A DNA stretch of 7,685 nt, from contig CAZCZU010000068.1 in the NCBI GenBank assembly GCA_964503475.1, positions 1-7,685 on the forward strand, in the 5' to 3' direction. This DNA is from CAZCZU01 sp964503475. GTDB taxonomy: Bacteria; Pseudomonadota; Zetaproteobacteria; Mariprofundales; Mariprofundaceae. Shown here piece by piece: positions 5,849 through 7,685 of this stretch (its first letter is position 1; every line of letters begins with the position of its first letter). The notes below the pieces were generated by a model, which saw only the letters and a program-made list of their open reading frames with translations, did no database searches and was not told the origin of the DNA. Both the position numbers and the translations under genes were made by a program.

Positions 5849-7685
5849 AAACGGCGCGCCCAAGATAACCAGTTGGCGCTCTCCTATGAGGTGGGTGAGT
5901 TTGAAAAGGCAATGTATGCCAAGTTGGTTCAGAAAGTTGGCAATCGCCATCACTGGGAAGAGTGGGCCAATGATATTGCCCAGATTGCTCGCACCCATAT
6001 TGATCGTATCTCTGGCATCATTGAAAATCCTGAGAATGTTCGTGAGCGTAATGCGTTCAATGAGTTCGCTGAAGAGTTGCGCGATGATTTGAATGACAGC
6101 ATCACCGATGAAGAAGTTATCGAAATGCTGGCGCAGCATCTAATCACCAAGCCTGTGTTTGATGCCCTGTTTGAGCATCACAGTTTCGCAAAAGAAAACC
6201 CGATTTCAGTGGCGATGGATGTGGTCTTGGATGTGCTCCATGAGCATCACCTGGAGAAAGAAACCACGACCCTTCAGGAGTTCTACGAGAGTGTGAAACT
6301 CCGCGCATCCGGCATTGATAATGCGGTGGGTAAGCAAAAAATTGTTGTCGAACTTTACGACAAGTTTTTCGCTAATGCCTTCCCGCGCCTCAGAGATAAG
6401 TTAGGCATCGTATATACGCCAACCGAAGCCGTGGACTTCATCATCCACAGCGTCAATGATGTTCTTCAGAAAGAGTTTGGTCAGACCCTTGGTAGTAAGG
6501 GCGTTCATATCATTGACCCGTTCACCGGCACTGGCACCTTTATCACCCGCCTGCTTCAGAGTAGCCTAATCAGGCAGGAAGAACTTGAACACAAATACCT
6601 CAAAGAAATCCACGCTAATGAGATTGTGCTACTGGCATACTATATCGCAGCAGTGAATATCGAGGCGGTTTACCACACGCTCGCCGGTGGTGAATACAAG
6701 CCCTTTGAAGGCATTTGCCTCACTGACACCTTCCAGATGTATGAGAAAGAAGACCTCATCAGTGGTTTGATGGAGGACAATAGCGAACGCCGCAAGCGCC
6801 AGAAGAAACTCGACATTCGGGTGATTATTGGCAATCCGCCATATTCGATTGGCCAGAAGAGTGAAAACGATAACAACGATAACATTGAGTATTCTCATCT
6901 AGACGAGCGCATTCGCTCGACATATACGGAGCGTTCAACAGCCACGCTTTCTAAGGGTTTATATGATAGTTATGTCAGAGCCATTCGCTGGGCGTCAGAC
7001 CGTATCGGTGAGAGTGGTGTCATCGGCTTTATTACCAATGCGGGTTTCTTGGAGGCGGGTTCTGCTCATGGGTTGCGGAAGTGTCTGGCTGATGAGTTTT
7101 CCAATATCTATGTATTCCACCTGAGGGGGGATGCGCGCACATCCGGTGAACTTCGCCGTAAAGAAAAAGACAATATCTTTGGCGTTGGAAGTAGAGCGCC
7201 GGTCGCTATTTCCATTCTGGTGAAAAACCCAGAGGCAGAGCATCGTGGCCAGATATTCTTCCACGACATTGGCGACTACCTGACCCGAGAAGAGAAACTG
7301 GAGAAGATTGAGCAATTCAGAAGCATCACTGGCATTTCAGATGCCGAAGCATGGACAGAGATTGTCCCAGATGCCCACGGTGATTGGCTGAACCAGCGCG
7401 ACGATAGTTTTGGTGAGCATATTGTGTTGGGTGATAAGAAAGGCGACCAATTAAAGTTGTTCGAGAACTTTTCCCAGGGTGTGCTGACTTCTCGGGATGC
7501 ATGGTGCTATAACGCATCCAGAACTTCGATGACCTCAAGTATGAAGCGGACGATAGACTTCTATGCCTCAGAGGTTTTGCGGTTTGATGATGCTCACAGA
7601 GGTCTTGCCAATAAAGAGCGCAGCAAGGTTGTCGATGGCTTCATCGATAATGACCCAACAAAGATAAGTTGGTCTCGAGCACTCA
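5849..7685 (+). CDS. Type ISP-like enzyme, C-terminal part: N6-adenine methyltransferase and start of target-recognition domain (partial)
   Basis: An open frame of 612 codons without a stop runs to the window edge, so the 3' end is missing. Counted from 5849, a helical coupler (about 1-165) leads to GIVYTPTEAVDFI (about 187-199), the AdoMet-binding motif I DPFTGTGTF (223-231) and catalytic motif IV NPPY (329-332), the signature of gamma-class adenine-N6 methyltransferases. From about residue 540 the sequence FSQGVLTSRDAWCYN begins the Type ISP C-terminal specificity region, which recognises the asymmetric DNA target. The enzyme would methylate host DNA to protect it. Coordinates mark the frame after the TAA. 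If translated separately, candidate starts are GTG 5891 or ATG 5912, but neither has a well-spaced ribosome binding site. The missing start signal and unbroken phase favour a nonsense-split gene over a true separate gene. Confidence 0.85.

Noticed and set aside
5291..6139. Minus-strand open frame of 282 codons crossing the TAA split
   Set aside because: It lies antisense to strongly conserved helicase and methyltransferase coding sequence and shows no family signature.

Overview
The window looks like chromosomal DNA of a proteobacterium. The first gene is a YqiA/UPF0227-type esterase, a family best known from Gammaproteobacteria, and all genes use strong GGAGG-type ribosome binding sites. I cannot assign a genus. 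Every gene I can support lies on the + strand. Two zones differ in base composition. Roughly 250-3720 is GC-rich with GC-ending codons. From about 3720 to the right edge the DNA is clearly more AT-rich with mixed codon use, which suggests that the restriction-modification genes there were acquired separately.

Left part (1-2985). After a cluster of three small hairpins (5-53) and a non-coding leader come four genes in three apparent transcription units: a YqiA-like alpha/beta hydrolase (251-835), two overlapping genes of unknown function joined by an ATGA stop/start (921-1343 and 1340-2008), and a stand-alone DnaB-C-like RecA-fold protein (2098-2985). The last has the right fold signatures but has lost the Walker A lysine and threonine and the catalytic glutamate, so it is probably an inactive helicase relative. 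Each of the three units is preceded by the same 17-bp palindrome, (G/C)CGAC-N7-GTCGC, 33-36 bases ahead of the ribosome binding site. This points to a small local regulon under one unidentified regulator, or to a shared leader hairpin.

Right part (3071-7685). A HEPN-domain protein with an intact RxxxxH ribonuclease-type motif (3071-3757) sits three bases upstream of a large Type ISP-like restriction-modification gene. That gene reads Mrr-like nuclease, SF2 helicase, N6-adenine methyltransferase and the beginning of a target-recognition domain, and it runs off the right edge. It is interrupted by an in-frame TAA at 5846-5848. Nuclease plus helicase (3761-5848) lie before the stop, and the methyltransferase part continues in exactly the same frame after it. 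The simplest reading is a recent nonsense mutation that makes a split, possibly inactive, enzyme. Readthrough, reinitiation or a true two-polypeptide enzyme are alternatives.

Together the right part is a defence module (HEPN plus Type ISP). The left part is an operator-linked set of mostly uncharacterised genes. No tRNA, rRNA, CRISPR array, insertion sequence or integrase gene was seen. No gap without a gene exceeds 300 bases.
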